From the NCBI RefSeq assembly GCF_002236805.1, contig NZ_NIQA01000002.1:50782-114781 (forward strand): a stretch of 64,000 nt of DNA. Direction: 5' to 3'. This DNA comes from Pusillimonas sp. T2 (GTDB lineage Bacteria; Pseudomonadota; Gammaproteobacteria; Burkholderiales; Burkholderiaceae_B). Under the pieces are notes generated by a model that saw only the letters and a list, made by a program, of their open reading frames with translations, was not told where the DNA came from and searched no databases. The translations under genes were made by a program, and so were the position numbers. This document shows, piece by piece, positions 27,264 through 37,198 of the stretch (positions within the stretch are counted from its first letter, which is position 1; the number at the start of each line of letters is the position of its first letter).

Positions 27264-28289
27264 TCAACCCAGGAATTGAACGTACCAAGGCATGGCCTTT
27301 TTCAAGCCGTTGACAATATCGTAAGCCGGGGCATAACCCAGCAAGCGTCCAGCCTTGCCAATGTCGGCTTGAGAATGGCGAACGTCGCCGGCACGGAAAT
27401 TGCCGTAAACAGGAGACTTTGCATACTGGATGCCGTTCTCGGACAATGTTTGCGCCAGATACCCGAACAACTGGTTCAGGCTGGTACGCGCATTGAAGGC
27501 AACGTTATAAACCTGATTAACAGCTTCACCCGTTGCGACGGCCGACAATATATTGGCCTGAATGACATTTTCGATGAAGCAGAAGTCTCGGCTGGTTTCG
27601 CCGTCGCCATTAATGGTGACGTCTTGATTTTTGATCATGGCGGCCACCCATTTCGGGATGACTGCGGCATAGGCGCCATTGGGGTCTTGCCGACGGCCAA
27701 ACACATTAAAGTAGCGCAGACCAATGGTATTGAACCCGTACGAACGCGCGAATACGTCGGCATAAAGTTCGTTAACGTACTTTGTGACGGCGTATGGCGA
27801 CAGCGGGCGACCAATACGTTCTTCGACCTTAGGCAAGGCCTCGTGGTCGCCGTAAGTAGAACTAGAGGCCGCATAAACAAACGAGCTGACCTGCGCATCG
27901 CGGGCTGCGACCAGCATATTCAAAAAACCGGAAACATTCACCTCGTTGCTGGTGATGGGGTCGTTTAGCGAGCGAGGAACCGACCCCAGTGCGGCCTGAT
28001 GTAAAACGTAGTCTGCGCCCTGCACGGCCTGACGGCAGGCGTCAAGATTACGGATATCGCCTTCGATAAAACTGAATCGTGCCCAGGCTTGCTGACCCAC
28101 GTTTTTGCTGACCTCGTCGAGGTTGCGCTGGTGACCCGTAGCGAAATTATCCAGCCCGACCACGGTCTGGCCCTGCTCAAGCAAGACTTCGACGAGGTTG
28201 GAACCGATAAACCCGGCACACCCGGTGACCAGCCAACGTTTCGGCTGGGCACGCAGGTTATCGAGGACTTCTGAATAACGTGTCGTCAT
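27264..28289 (-). CDS. tviC: UDP-N-acetylglucosamine 4-epimerase (TviC/WbpP type)
   Basis: An extended SDR of 341 residues with the NAD motif GCAGFIG (G23, G26, G29), the catalytic serine region AASSSTYGD and the YxxxK motif in [14 protein letters not shown]. It has the TviC/WbpP-like N-terminal extension before the Rossmann motif. The family interconverts UDP-GlcNAc and UDP-GalNAc, or the corresponding uronic acids. With the adjacent TviB-type dehydrogenase (9 bp upstream), it predicts UDP-GalNAcA as a precursor, as in Vi antigen and many O-antigens. Confidence 0.92.
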   Translation of the reverse strand: MTTRYSEVLDNLRAQPKRWLVTGCAGFIGSNLVEVLLEQGQTVVGLDNFATGHQRNLDEVSKNVGQQAWARFSFIEGDIRNLDACRQAVQGADYVLHQAALGSVPRSLNDPITSNEVNVSGFLNMLVAARDAQVSSFVYAASSSTYGDHEALPKVEERIGRPLSPYAVTKYVNELYADVFARSYGFNTIGLRYFNVFGRRQDPNGAYAAVIPKWVAAMIKNQDVTINGDGETSRDFCFIENVIQANILSAVATGEAVNQVYNVAFNARTSLNQLFGYLAQTLSENGIQYAKSPVYGNFRAGDVRHSQADIGKAGRLLGYAPAYDIVNGLKKAMPWYVQFLG

Positions 28290-28298
28290 GCCCGCCCC

Positions 28299-29573
28299 TT
28301 ACAGACGCAGATCGGCTTCGTCGGCCGACAACACATACTTCAGGTCGTAAAGCACATGATCGGGCTTACCCAAAGCGCGAATGGCCTGCGCGCCCATTTC
28401 GACAAACTGATGGTGCGAGACCGCGAGAATGATAGCGTCGTACTTGCCATTGACGGCCGATGGTACAGGCGTAATGCCGTATTCGTGCACAGCCTCTTCT
28501 GCCGACACCCATGGGTCGTAAACATCGACCTCAATGTTGTATTCGCCAAGTTCACGAACGATATCGACCACGCGGGTATTACGTAGATCGGGGCAGTTCT
28601 CTTTGAAGGTAAGACCCATCACGAGCACACGCGAACCCTGCACCTGAATGCGCTTTTTGGTCATGGCCTTGACCAGCTGAGAAACGACATAGCTGCCCAT
28701 GGCGTCGTTAAGGCGTCGGCCCGCCAGAATGATTTCGGGGTGATAGCCGATAGCCTGCGCCTTGTGGGTAAGGTAGTAAGGATCAACGCCAATGCAATGC
28801 CCACCCACCAAACCCGGGCGGAACGGCAGGAAGTTCCATTTGGTGCCTGCTGCTTCGAGTACAGCCTGCGTGTCGATGCCCATTTTGTTGAAAATCAGGG
28901 CCAGTTCGTTGATAAGCGCGATATTGACGTCGCGCTGGGTGTTCTCGATAACTTTGGCGGCCTCGGCGACGCGGATGGACGGCGCTTTGTGCGTACCGGC
29001 CACAATGATTTCACCGTAGAGGGCATCGACAAGGTCAGCCACTTCGGGGGTCGAGCCGGATGTCACCTTTTTGATGGTGGACACGCGGTGCTGCTTGTCG
29101 CCCGGGTTGATACGCTCGGGGCTGTAACCCGCGTAAAAATCGACGTTGAATTTCAAACCCGAAACCCGCTCGAGCACAGGCACGCAGTCTTCTTCGGTGG
29201 CCCCCGGGTAAACCGTAGACTCGTAAATAACAATATCGCCGCGCTTAAGCACTTTACCAATGGTTTCGCTGGCACGAATCAGCGGTGTCAGGTCGGGTTG
29301 CTTGTAGTCGTCGATGGGTGTGGGCACCGTCACAATAAAGACATTAGCCTGACCCAACTGGGAAGCTTCGTGACTGAATATCAACCCACTGGCTTCGGCA
29401 AGTTCAGATTCTTCAACTTCGAGCGTGTGATCTTTACCCGTTTTCAGTTCGGCAATACGCCGCGCATTGATATCAAAGCCAATAACAGAACGCTTTTTAC
29501 CGAATTCGACGGCCAGAGGCAGGCCCACATAGCCCAGGCCAACCACAGCAAGTTTTACGTCTTGAAGTTGCAA
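28299..29573 (-). CDS. tviB: UDP-N-acetylhexosamine 6-dehydrogenase (TviB/WbpO type)
   Basis: A 424-residue nucleotide sugar dehydrogenase. It has the NAD motif GLGYVGLP (G12, G14, G17), the catalytic cysteine in [12 protein letters not shown] (C260) and the conserved [11 protein letters not shown] and [13 protein letters not shown] segments. The family oxidises the C6 of UDP-GlcNAc or UDP-GalNAc to the uronic acid using two NAD+. It is the second gene of the operon and works with the epimerase next to it. Confidence 0.94.
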   Translation of the reverse strand: MQLQDVKLAVVGLGYVGLPLAVEFGKKRSVIGFDINARRIAELKTGKDHTLEVEESELAEASGLIFSHEASQLGQANVFIVTVPTPIDDYKQPDLTPLIRASETIGKVLKRGDIVIYESTVYPGATEEDCVPVLERVSGLKFNVDFYAGYSPERINPGDKQHRVSTIKKVTSGSTPEVADLVDALYGEIIVAGTHKAPSIRVAEAAKVIENTQRDVNIALINELALIFNKMGIDTQAVLEAAGTKWNFLPFRPGLVGGHCIGVDPYYLTHKAQAIGYHPEIILAGRRLNDAMGSYVVSQLVKAMTKKRIQVQGSRVLVMGLTFKENCPDLRNTRVVDIVRELGEYNIEVDVYDPWVSAEEAVHEYGITPVPSAVNGKYDAIILAVSHHQFVEMGAQAIRALGKPDHVLYDLKYVLSADEADLRL

Positions 29574-29590
29574 AATTGATCTCCAGAAAA

Positions 29591-30724
29591 TTATTTAGTG
29601 TGACGACCGATAGACGGCAACAGTAACCAAGAGGGGCGACGCCAAGACACCAGGCGCGAGTAAATCCAGATGTAGACCGACGCAAACACAACAAGGCTGA
29701 TGCACAGGATCAGGGTGTTGTCCCACCAGATAGTGGCCGGCACCAGCCCAATAAGCGTCAGCACCCACAAATAAGGGGATGTCATGGCATTGCACAACGC
29801 GGGGACCGCGTGACGGCCATCGCGACTGAACGTAACGCGTACCAGCCGACGAAAGACCAGTTGATGCAAATGCAAGGCGTCGGGTTGGTCGATAGGCGTA
29901 CCGCGCTTGAAGCGACGACGCCAAATTGAGAAGAGGGTTTCGAATACGGGGTAAAACAAAACCGCCAGGGCATAAAACGGCGACACCCCGGGGTTACGGA
30001 CCACCAGCTGGACCGCCAGCTCGGCCAGCATAAAACCCAGAAAATACGCCCCGCCGTCACCCAAAAATACGCGCCCGAACGGGAAGTTCCAGACAAGGAA
30101 ACCCAGCGTAGCGGACGCCAGCGCCGCGGCAATAAGAAAAATGGGAATGTCTTGGACTTGCAACGCCACCAAACCGATGGATACAGCCATGAGCGTCGCC
30201 ACCATGCCAGCCAGGCCGTTCATGCCATCGACAATATTGAGCGCATGCGTACAGCCGCCCACCGCCACCATGGTGAACAACAGCGAAACAGGCCAATACG
30301 CTAATAGCCAGTCGACGCTGGAGAACCCGACCCGTGAAACCCCACCAATAAGCCACCAGGCAATGGCAGCCGACAAAAAGGCTGCTAACAGACGCTTGCT
30401 GGCGCCGATATCTTTGGTGATGTCTTCAAGGAGGCCCGCGACGAACACTGGCATGGCTGCGATAAACAACACCGGCCAAAGCCAGGTAAGCGTCATATTG
30501 CTGGGGCCCAATACCAGCAACCCCGCCAAACTACCCGCAACGACAGCAAGCCCGCCCACGCGCGGCGTAGCCCGCGAATGCGAAGCCTGAGGCTTGCTCA
30601 GGTCGGAATCGCCCGTCAGCTTGCCGTGCCAGCGCTCGGACGCCACAATAAGACCGCCCACCATGAAGGCGACGATACAGATGTAGAGCCACGTCAGGGT
30701 GTCCCAGGTTTGAGGAGAATTCAC
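29591..30724 (-). CDS. polyprenyl-phosphate sugar-1-phosphate transferase (WecA/WbpL type), first gene of the polysaccharide operon
   Basis: A 377-residue polytopic enzyme of the MraY/WecA family. Signatures are [10 protein letters not shown] near the N-terminus, the [12 protein letters not shown] loop, the substrate-recognition loop [16 protein letters not shown] and the C-terminal HLHQL motif. It transfers an N-acetylhexosamine 1-phosphate to undecaprenyl phosphate and so starts the glycan. The start is a GTG (30724) with an AGG-type ribosome site. The acidic loop reads [11 protein letters not shown] rather than DDxxD, as in several WbpL-type relatives. It is preceded by a long leader with promoters and a terminator. 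Confidence 0.93.
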   Translation of the reverse strand: MNSPQTWDTLTWLYICIVAFMVGGLIVASERWHGKLTGDSDLSKPQASHSRATPRVGGLAVVAGSLAGLLVLGPSNMTLTWLWPVLFIAAMPVFVAGLLEDITKDIGASKRLLAAFLSAAIAWWLIGGVSRVGFSSVDWLLAYWPVSLLFTMVAVGGCTHALNIVDGMNGLAGMVATLMAVSIGLVALQVQDIPIFLIAAALASATLGFLVWNFPFGRVFLGDGGAYFLGFMLAELAVQLVVRNPGVSPFYALAVLFYPVFETLFSIWRRRFKRGTPIDQPDALHLHQLVFRRLVRVTFSRDGRHAVPALCNAMTSPYLWVLTLIGLVPATIWWDNTLILCISLVVFASVYIWIYSRLVSWRRPSWLLLPSIGRHTK

Positions 30725-30849
30725 AAATTACCTACAACGCAATTCAGATAAACGCTAATTATGCAGTGGATCTGTAACAATGGTGCCACTTGCATGCAAT
30801 AAGATGCTACTGAAAATTGTTACCGTATTTAAAAATGGAACACCTGGGC
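30725..30849 (-). other. untranslated stretch between the leader terminator and the first polysaccharide gene
   Basis: No gene is seen here. A weak promoter-like pair on the minus strand (TTGCAT, 17 bp, TACAGA) may exist, but it is a poor match. The segment contains the ribosome site for the GTG start at 30724. Most transcription is likely to enter by read-through of the terminator at 30850-30881 or from this weak promoter. Confidence 0.4.
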
Positions 30850-30881
30850 AAAAAAAAGCCCGAGATCGAGAGATCTCGGGC
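30850..30881 (-). terminator. strong Rho-independent terminator in the polysaccharide leader
   Basis: On the minus strand GCCCGAGATC pairs perfectly with GATCTCGGGC across a four-base loop and is followed by seven to eight T. It lies 126 bp before the first polysaccharide gene, so it would end leader transcripts unless bypassed, or it marks the end of a separate small RNA. Confidence 0.92.
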
Positions 30882-31006
30882 TAAATCCACCAAAGGAGGA
30901 GGGTGGAGGAGACAACCTGGGCATGTCGGGCTACGAAGGCACTTGCCTGAGCCACACTGCGCTAAAACTAGGGTTAACCCCCTTGCGCTGCGTTTCGACA
31001 TCCGAT
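30850..31006 (-). ncRNA. candidate small RNA or attenuated leader with an anti-Shine-Dalgarno hairpin
   Basis: Between the promoter at 31013-31041 and the terminator at 30850-30881 lies a roughly 156-nt minus-strand transcript without a convincing ORF. It has a nested hairpin (GGCT to AGCC, enclosing AGGCAAGTGCCT), then a CU-rich tract TGTCTCCTCC, then a hairpin at 30887-30906 whose CCACC/GGTGG stem displays the loop CTCCTCCTTT, complementary to Shine-Dalgarno sequences. This is the arrangement seen in anti-SD-loop sRNAs known from Alphaproteobacteria. Family membership is not claimed; it could equally be the 5' leader of the polysaccharide operon. Confidence 0.55.
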
Positions 31007-31012
31007 AGAAGC

Positions 31013-31041
31013 ATTGTATTTAAACTTTTGTTGCGTTGCAA
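31013..31041 (-). promoter_or_regulatory. sigma70-like promoter P2 of the leader
   Basis: Minus strand: -35 TTGCAA at 31041-31036, a 17-bp spacer and -10 TACAAT at 31018-31013, placing the start near 31006. A degenerate copy of the upstream operator palindrome (CTAGGGTTAACCCC, 30968-30981 on the plus strand) lies about 25-38 bp downstream of the predicted start. Confidence 0.5.
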
Positions 31042-31130
31042 GAAAAATTTTATTTTCCTGCATTTTTACAACAGCCACTTTAACTTGCTGCGGCCTGTTC
31101 AAATACGTTTAAGCTTCAAACATTAAGCAA

Positions 31131-31159
31131 ATTGTAGACTAGGGCAAACCCTAGGTCAA
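31131..31159 (-). promoter_or_regulatory. sigma70-like promoter P1 with a perfect palindrome in its spacer
   Basis: Minus strand: -35 TTGACC (31159-31154), 17-bp spacer and -10 TACAAT (31136-31131), five of six consensus matches each. The spacer is almost entirely the palindrome CTAGGG-TTTG-CCCTAG (31139-31154). A protein bound there would occlude RNA polymerase, so repression is the simplest model. The predicted start near 31124 would give a leader of about 400 nt to the first polysaccharide gene, or a transcript of about 270 nt to the terminator. Confidence 0.6.
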
Positions 31160-31214
31160 TAGCTTTTTTGCAGCTTTTTGTTTTGTTACAAAAAAGGCGT
31201 ATACGTGCGAGACA

Positions 31215-31877
31215 CTACACACGGTATGCCGTGGTGGTCATTATTTTGGCCATGAATTTCATGCCTGCTTTAAGCGGGCCCGGCAACGGCACTGCCCCGT
31301 TTTTTTCGGCCGTTTGGCGATGACTGATTTCGTCGTCACGCATTTGCTCGACAATTTTGCGCGAACGCACATCGTTATCGGGCAGCATCGACAAATGACT
31401 TTCAAGGTGGTGCTCGACCTGGGTTTCGGTTTCGGCCATAAACCCCAGGTTATGGCCTATGCCGGCACGGCCGGCAACCACCCCTAGTGCAAAAGACCCG
31501 GCATACCAGAGCGGATTCAGATGGCTGGGTCGACTATGGAGCTCTTTAAGCCGGTCGGCGCACCACGCCAGATGGTCGACCTCTTCGCTGGCCGCGTCGT
31601 AAAGCATATTTCGCGTTGCAGCATCGCGACAAAAAAGCGCCTGGCCACGATACAACGCCTGCGCACATACCTCGCCAACGTGGTTGACTCGCATCAAGCC
31701 TGCTGCATGCTTTTGTTCGGTTTCGGATAGCGCGCGATCTACTGCGGTAGGCCGACCAGCCGGATTGGGCCTTGAAGCGTGAACGGCGCCGGCCAGAACC
31801 TCAAGCGCTCGCCCGGCCTCGGCCAGACATTGATCGACCGGACTGAACTGGCGTTGCATGGGTTTAACAGCAGTCAT
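31215..31877 (-). CDS. coq7: 3-demethoxyubiquinol 3-hydroxylase (Coq7)
   Basis: A di-iron hydroxylase of the ferritin-like Coq7/CatA family acting late in ubiquinone synthesis. The ATG at 31877 gives 220 residues and follows an AAAGGA ribosome site; an upstream in-frame start is less likely. Iron ligands are visible as [18 protein letters not shown] (E), [11 protein letters not shown] (ExxH) and the later [10 protein letters not shown] (ExxH). Betaproteobacteria commonly use Coq7 for this step. It precedes the polysaccharide leader on the same strand, with no clear terminator after it. Confidence 0.94.
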   Translation of the reverse strand: MTAVKPMQRQFSPVDQCLAEAGRALEVLAGAVHASRPNPAGRPTAVDRALSETEQKHAAGLMRVNHVGEVCAQALYRGQALFCRDAATRNMLYDAASEEVDHLAWCADRLKELHSRPSHLNPLWYAGSFALGVVAGRAGIGHNLGFMAETETQVEHHLESHLSMLPDNDVRSRKIVEQMRDDEISHRQTAEKNGAVPLPGPLKAGMKFMAKIMTTTAYRV

Positions 31878-32030
31878 ACGAACATCCTTTAAAGACAACA
31901 TGGCGGCTTGAGGCGTCGCAAAGGCCCGGCCGGCTGGCATACCTGAATTCTACAAAATACCCGCCCAGCGCGGGGCACGGCAAACGGCGATGATAATATT
32001 GAAGCTTTTCTTCGACGCTGGATTTTTGCC

Positions 32031-32453
32031 ATGGAATGCACAATTGACTGGGGTGGCCCCGAAGGCATGCTTTTTGTTGCCCGTACCGGTAGCGGGCACG
32101 TAACCGCGATGGACGGCGCGCCTGAAGGCGGCGGCAACAACCTGGCTCCGCGACCTATGGAAATGATGTTGACCGGTGCTGGCGGCTGCGCCGCGTACGA
32201 CGTGGTGCTCATATTAAAGCGCGGCAGACACGCGGTAAGCGGTTGTCAGGTCAAGCTGACTGCCGAACGCGCCGACACCGACCCGAAAGTCTTCACGCGC
32301 ATCAACTTTGCCTTTACCGTCACGGGTGCCAACCTGCCCGAAGCCGCCGTCGAGCGCGCCGTAAAACTGTCGCACGAGAAGTACTGTTCGGCGACAGCCA
32401 TGCTGGCCAAAACGGCCGAAATCACCCACACCATTACCGTCGTCAATACCTGA
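32031..32453 (+). CDS. OsmC-family peroxiredoxin-like protein
   Basis: A 140-residue OsmC/Ohr superfamily protein with the typical small alpha/beta fold ([19 protein letters not shown], including a cysteine, and a second cysteine in [11 protein letters not shown]). Members reduce organic hydroperoxides through a Cys pair; the two cysteines are present at the expected positions (about residues 47 and 115). It is followed 7 bp later by thyA on the same strand, so it may be cotranscribed with thyA-folA. Confidence 0.9.
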   Translation: MECTIDWGGPEGMLFVARTGSGHVTAMDGAPEGGGNNLAPRPMEMMLTGAGGCAAYDVVLILKRGRHAVSGCQVKLTAERADTDPKVFTRINFAFTVTGANLPEAAVERAVKLSHEKYCSATAMLAKTAEITHTITVVNT

Positions 32454-32460
32454 GCGCCCA

Positions 32461-33255
32461 ATGAACCAGTACGAAACCTTCATGCACCACGTGTATACGC
32501 ACGGGGTACAAAAAACCGACCGCACAGGCACGGGTACCCGATCGGTCTTCGGCTACCAGATGCGCTTCAATCTGGCCGAAGGTTTCCCGCTGGTTACGAC
32601 AAAAAAGCTGCACACCAAAAGTATTTTTATTGAACTGCTTTGGTTTTTGCAGGGTGGGCGTAACGTGAATTGGCTAAAAGAGCGCGGCGTTAGCATTTGG
32701 GACGAGTGGGCACGCGAAGACGGCGACCTGGGCCCCGTTTACGGCGTGCAATGGCGATCCTGGCCCACCCCCGATGGCGGCCATATCGACCAAATCAGCC
32801 AGGTTGTCGAGCAAATCAAAAGCACCCCCGATTCGCGCCGGCTGATTGTGTCGGCCTGGAACGTCAGCGACATCCCCAACATGGCGCTCCCGCCATGTCA
32901 TGCGTTCTTCCAGTTTTATGTGGCCGACGGCAAGCTGTCATGTCAGCTTTACCAACGCAGCGCCGATATTTTTCTGGGCGTGCCCTTTAATATTGCCAGC
33001 TACGCCCTACTCACCCATATGGTGGCGCAGCAGTGCGACCTTGAAGTGGGCGACTTCGTCTGGACAGGCGGCGACTGCCACCTGTACAGCAACCACTTCG
33101 AGCAAGTCGAAACCCAGCTTTCGCGCGAGCCGTTTCCGTACCCCAAGCTCAATATCAAACGTCGGCCGGCGACCTTGTTTGACTACGCCTATGAAGACTT
33201 CGAAGTGCTTGACTACCAGCACCACCCGCACATCAAGGCGCCGGTTGCCGTCTGA
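32461..33255 (+). CDS. thyA: thymidylate synthase
   Basis: The enzyme converts dUMP to dTMP using methylene-tetrahydrofolate. The 264-residue length equals E. coli ThyA. The active-site cysteine lies in [12 protein letters not shown], the folate/phosphate region [19 protein letters not shown] is at the N-terminus and the C-terminus ends PVAV as is typical. It is followed 21 bp later by folA, the usual partner that regenerates tetrahydrofolate. Confidence 0.98.
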   Translation: MNQYETFMHHVYTHGVQKTDRTGTGTRSVFGYQMRFNLAEGFPLVTTKKLHTKSIFIELLWFLQGGRNVNWLKERGVSIWDEWAREDGDLGPVYGVQWRSWPTPDGGHIDQISQVVEQIKSTPDSRRLIVSAWNVSDIPNMALPPCHAFFQFYVADGKLSCQLYQRSADIFLGVPFNIASYALLTHMVAQQCDLEVGDFVWTGGDCHLYSNHFEQVETQLSREPFPYPKLNIKRRPATLFDYAYEDFEVLDYQHHPHIKAPVAV

Positions 33256-33276
33256 CGGCAGGTTCGCAACACGTTT

Positions 33277-33795
33277 ATGACATTGGCCGACATGCCCCAA
33301 TTACCCCGTATCAAGTGCGTAGTTGCGTATTCGCGCAACCGCGTTATTGGCAAAGACAATACCCTGCCCTGGCATTTGCCGGCCGACCTGCAACACTTTA
33401 AAAAGAATACGCTGGGCCAGCCCATTATCATGGGGCGCAAAACCTGGCAATCGTTGGGCCGACCGCTACCCAAGCGACGCAATATTGTCATCAGCCGCGA
33501 TGCAGCCTTTAACGCGCCGGGCGCCGAAGTTTTTACCTCGCTAGAACTCGCGCTGGCGGCCTGCAGCCACGAAGCCGAAATTTGCATCATTGGCGGCGCA
33601 CAAATATTTACCGATGCCCTGCCCTACATCGACGAAATCATTGCCACAGAAGTGCATGCCGATATCGAAGGCGATGTTTACTTTCCAGAGCTGCCTTCGG
33701 GGCAATGGCAAGAAACCGAGCGATTACTGCAGCCCCCTGAAAACGGCTACACCTACGACTTTGTGACCTACCTGCGGGTAGAGCCCACCCGCTAA
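33277..33795 (+). CDS. folA: dihydrofolate reductase
   Basis: The NADPH-dependent enzyme reduces dihydrofolate made by thyA. Sequence features are IKCVVAYSRNRVIGKDNTLPWHLPADL (active-site region with the catalytic aspartate), TLGQPIIMGRKTWQSLGRPLP and a C-terminal YTYDFVTYLR. The first ATG gives 172 residues; an in-frame ATG at 33292 gives 167, closer to most homologues, so the start is open by five codons. It is convergent with gcvP. Confidence 0.96.
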   Translation: MTLADMPQLPRIKCVVAYSRNRVIGKDNTLPWHLPADLQHFKKNTLGQPIIMGRKTWQSLGRPLPKRRNIVISRDAAFNAPGAEVFTSLELALAACSHEAEICIIGGAQIFTDALPYIDEIIATEVHADIEGDVYFPELPSGQWQETERLLQPPENGYTYDFVTYLRVEPTR

Positions 33796-33833
33796 CGCTT
33801 ACAGGTCGAGCCTTCCTGGCACGCCAAGTAGCG

Positions 33834-36731
33834 CTATTGCCCAGCCTGCCAGGGTGGGCAGGCACAAAACAGATTGCGGTCCCCGTAAACGTTGTCGACT
33901 CGCGCGACGGGAGGCCAGTATTTGGACTGCTTAAGCGTTGCCAGCGGATACGCGGCCTGCTCGCGAGAATATGGTGCGCTCCAGGTATCTGACAGCAGCA
34001 TCTGCGCGGTGTGAGGCGCGTTCTTAAGCATATTGTTTTCGGCGTCGAACTCCCCCGATTCGATACGGGCAATTTCCGCGCGAATGGCGATCATGGCATC
34101 GATAAAGCGGTCAAGCTCGGCCAGCCCTTCTGATTCGGTGGGTTCGATCATTAGCGTGCCCGGCACCGGGAAACTCATGGTCGGCGCATGAAAGCCGTAA
34201 TCGACGAGCCGCTTGGCCACGTCTTCGACCTGAATGCCTGCGCTGTCTTTGAACGGGCGCAAATCGATAATGCATTCGTGGGCGACCCAGCCGCCTCGCC
34301 CCGAGTACAGAATTGGATAATAGTCGCGCAAACGCGCGGCAATGTAATTGGCATTTAGTATGGCCACGGCCGTGGCCTCACGCAGACCCTGCGCGCCCAT
34401 CATGGCAATGTACAAATACGGTATGGGCAAAATGCCGGCCGACCCGTACGGCGCTGCCGACACTGGCCCGCAAGGGTCGGTGGGCACAATACCCCGAGCG
34501 CCGGAAACACCGGGCAAGTAAGGGGCAAGGTGGGCCTTGACTGCTACGGGCCCAACACCCGGGCCACCACCGCCATGCGGAATACAAAACGTTTTGTGCA
34601 AGTTCAGGTGCGATACGTCGGCGCCAAACAGACCCGGCTTGGCCACACCCACCATGGCGTTCATGTTGGCCCCGTCGAGGTAAACCTGCCCGCCTGCCCC
34701 ATGCACAATATTGCAAAGTTGCACGACTGACTCTTCGAATACGCCGTGTGTTGACGGGTACGTAATCATGACTGCCGCCAGGGCATCGGCGGCCTGCGCC
34801 ACCTTTTGCTCAAGATCGTGCATATCGATATTGCCATATTCGTCGGCCTGCACGACACGTACCTCGAAGCCTGCCATTTGCGCCGAGGCCGGATTGGTGC
34901 CATGAGCGGATGAGGGAATAAGGCAAATATTCCGGTGCCCCTGGCCACGCGCGCGATGCCAGGCCCGGATGGCCAGCAAGCCCGCGTACTCGCCCTGGGC
35001 GCCCGAATTGGGCTGCAGGCTGATGGCGTCGTAACCGGTGAGTTCACATAGCCAGGCCGACAGCCGTTCAATTAATTGCTGATAACCTTGAGCCTGCTCG
35101 AGCGGTACAAACGGGTGCAGCTGTGAAAAGGCCGTCCAGGTAATGGGGAGCATTTCGGCCGTCGCGTTCAGCTTCATGGTGCACGAACCCAGCGGGATCA
35201 TCGTGCGATCGAGCGCCAGGTCTTTGTCGGCCAAGGCGCGCAAGTAGCGCAACATGTCGGTTTCGGACTTGATGGACGAAAACACCGGATGGGCAAGCAC
35301 CGGTCGGGTACGCTGCAACGTTGCTGGGAATAACTGCGGCAACAGCACACCGACGGTCTGAGGCTTGAACGACCCCAGAAAGTCAGAGATCGTTTCATGA
35401 GCCTGCGCGGGTTCGGCCGAGACCTCGGCAAAGACCGCCAAAATATCTTGCACGTCAGTCAACTCGACAGTTTCGTCGAGCGAAATGGCAAGGCTGTCGG
35501 GGCTCGGTTGCCTGAAGTTAATATGCCGGGCTTGCGCCGACTGCACTAAGGCCGAAGTTTGGCGACCTGTGGCAATGTGCAGTGTATCGAACTGGCTCGC
35601 ATTAACCACGCGCCACCCCAAGGCCTCGAGTGTGCGCCGCAATAATGTCGTACTGGCCGCGACGTGCGTGGCGATCGACCGAAGGCCGTCAGGGCCATGC
35701 CATAAGGCATACATGCCCGCCATCACGGCCAACAGCACCTGGGCCGTACAAATATTTGACGTGGCCTTCTCGCGCCGGATGTGTTGTTCGCGCGTTTGAA
35801 GCGCCAGACGCAATGCCGGATTGCCTTGCGAATCGACAGACACCCCAACCAGACGCCCCGGCAAATGCCGGCGCAAGGCTTCGCGACAGGCCATGAAGGC
35901 GGCGTGCGGCCCGCCATACGCCATAGGCACACCGAAGCGCTGCGCCGAGCCGACAACGATGTCGGCGCCCCACTGCCCTGGCGGTGCCAGCAACACCAGC
36001 GCCAATAAGTCGGTGGCAACCGCCACCGTGGCGCCCGCCTGATGCGCCTGGTTAACCAACCCGGCGTAATCGACGACCCCGCCCAAAGAGTGCGGATATT
36101 GCAATAAAACACCAAAGCACTCGGGCAGGCCCTCGGCCTCGTCACCCACAGTGAGCTCGATACCCATAGCCTGCGCTCGCGTATGAAGCACCGCCAGCGT
36201 TTGCGGATGACAATGCACCGACGCGAAGAAACAACGGCTGGGGCCGGTGGCATTGCGCAGGGCCATACCCATGGCTTCGGCTGCCGCTGTTGCTTCATCA
36301 AGCAACGAGGCATTGGCGATGTCCATGGCGGTAAGGTCGGCCACCATGGTCTGAAAGTTAAGCAGCGCTTCGAGGCGCCCCTGAGAAATTTCGGGCTGGT
36401 AAGGCGTGTATGCCGTGTACCATGCCGGGCTCTCGAGGACGTTGCGTTGTATGACGGGTGGCGTATGCGTACCGTAATACCCCTGACCGATATAGCTGCG
36501 AAACAATGTGTTTTGCTTGGCCAGTTCAGCTACCTGTCGCAAGGCAGCCGCTTCGGTCAGCGGCTCGGGCAACGACAAACCGTAGTCGCGAATGCCCTGG
36601 GGTACGACTTTTTCGATGAGATCGTTAAGGCTCTCTGCCCCAACTACCGAAAGCATATGCACCTGTTCGGGCGCAGAAGGCCCAATATGACGGGCCGCAA
36701 AAGGGTTGAGGTTTTGGGCGCCGCGGTGCAT
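33834..36731 (-). CDS. gcvP: glycine dehydrogenase (decarboxylating), P protein
   Basis: The pyridoxal-phosphate P protein of the glycine cleavage system decarboxylates glycine and passes the aminomethyl group to GcvH. It is 965 residues long, the normal single-chain length. The PLP lysine lies in [20 protein letters not shown], and the N-terminus [14 protein letters not shown] is typical. It is the last gene of gcvT-gcvH-gcvP, 7 bp after gcvH. Confidence 0.97.
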   Translation of the reverse strand: MHRGAQNLNPFAARHIGPSAPEQVHMLSVVGAESLNDLIEKVVPQGIRDYGLSLPEPLTEAAALRQVAELAKQNTLFRSYIGQGYYGTHTPPVIQRNVLESPAWYTAYTPYQPEISQGRLEALLNFQTMVADLTAMDIANASLLDEATAAAEAMGMALRNATGPSRCFFASVHCHPQTLAVLHTRAQAMGIELTVGDEAEGLPECFGVLLQYPHSLGGVVDYAGLVNQAHQAGATVAVATDLLALVLLAPPGQWGADIVVGSAQRFGVPMAYGGPHAAFMACREALRRHLPGRLVGVSVDSQGNPALRLALQTREQHIRREKATSNICTAQVLLAVMAGMYALWHGPDGLRSIATHVAASTTLLRRTLEALGWRVVNASQFDTLHIATGRQTSALVQSAQARHINFRQPSPDSLAISLDETVELTDVQDILAVFAEVSAEPAQAHETISDFLGSFKPQTVGVLLPQLFPATLQRTRPVLAHPVFSSIKSETDMLRYLRALADKDLALDRTMIPLGSCTMKLNATAEMLPITWTAFSQLHPFVPLEQAQGYQQLIERLSAWLCELTGYDAISLQPNSGAQGEYAGLLAIRAWHRARGQGHRNICLIPSSAHGTNPASAQMAGFEVRVVQADEYGNIDMHDLEQKVAQAADALAAVMITYPSTHGVFEESVVQLCNIVHGAGGQVYLDGANMNAMVGVAKPGLFGADVSHLNLHKTFCIPHGGGGPGVGPVAVKAHLAPYLPGVSGARGIVPTDPCGPVSAAPYGSAGILPIPYLYIAMMGAQGLREATAVAILNANYIAARLRDYYPILYSGRGGWVAHECIIDLRPFKDSAGIQVEDVAKRLVDYGFHAPTMSFPVPGTLMIEPTESEGLAELDRFIDAMIAIRAEIARIESGEFDAENNMLKNAPHTAQMLLSDTWSAPYSREQAAYPLATLKQSKYWPPVARVDNVYGDRNLFCACPPWQAGQ

Positions 36732-36738
36732 AGGCTAT

Positions 36739-37113
36739 TTACTCGTGGGCCTGCCGATAAGCTTCGGCGTCGAGAAGGCCGTCGAGATCGGCCGGATTGG
36801 CGGGGCGAATCTTGAATATCCAGGCCTCGTAGGCCGACGCGTTGATAAGTTCGGGCTGCCCTTCAAGCGCAGTATTGAACTCGACAATTTCACCGGCTAC
36901 CGGCGCGTAAATGTCGGACGCCGCTTTGACGGATTCGACAACGCCTGCAGTGTCTCCGGCCTTCAGTGTATTGCCCACCTTGAAGTCGCCGACGAACACC
37001 AGGTCGCCCAACTGGTCTTGGGCATTGTCGGTAATACCGACCGCCAGAACATCGCCATCGGCTTTAACCCATTCGTGCGACGCGGTGTATTTACGATCGT
37101 TTGGCAAATTCAT
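36739..37113 (-). CDS. gcvH: glycine cleavage system H protein
   Basis: The lipoylated shuttle protein of glycine cleavage. The 124-residue product has the lipoyl-lysine segment GVVESVKAASDIYAPV (K63) and the conserved HEWV near the N-terminus. An 85-bp gap to gcvT holds a tandem 15-bp repeat just before the ribosome site (see 37126-37151). Confidence 0.97.
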   Translation of the reverse strand: MNLPNDRKYTASHEWVKADGDVLAVGITDNAQDQLGDLVFVGDFKVGNTLKAGDTAGVVESVKAASDIYAPVAGEIVEFNTALEGQPELINASAYEAWIFKIRPANPADLDGLLDAEAYRQAHE

Positions 37114-37125
37114 TCAAACCTCTTT

Positions 37126-37151
37126 GTTCTGGAAAACTGTGTTCTGGAAAA
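37126..37151. repeat. tandem 15-bp repeat in the gcvT-gcvH interval
   Basis: GTTCTGGAAAA occurs at 37126-37136 and again at 37141-37151 with a 15-bp period. It lies immediately upstream of the gcvH ribosome site. It may be a regulatory site or a simple slippage duplication. Confidence 0.5.
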
Positions 37152-37198
37152 TAATGACAAGCATAGCGTAAGCCGGGCCAACTGCGTAGCTGGCGTTT

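Noticed and set aside
30807..31001. Open frame of 64 codons on the minus strand through the leader
   Set aside because: It runs through the anti-SD hairpin and the terminator stem, has no ribosome site and has cysteine- and proline-rich sequence without family resemblance.
30725..31214. ops/JUMPstart element for RfaH antitermination
   Set aside because: The GGCGGTAG core was not found on the relevant strand.
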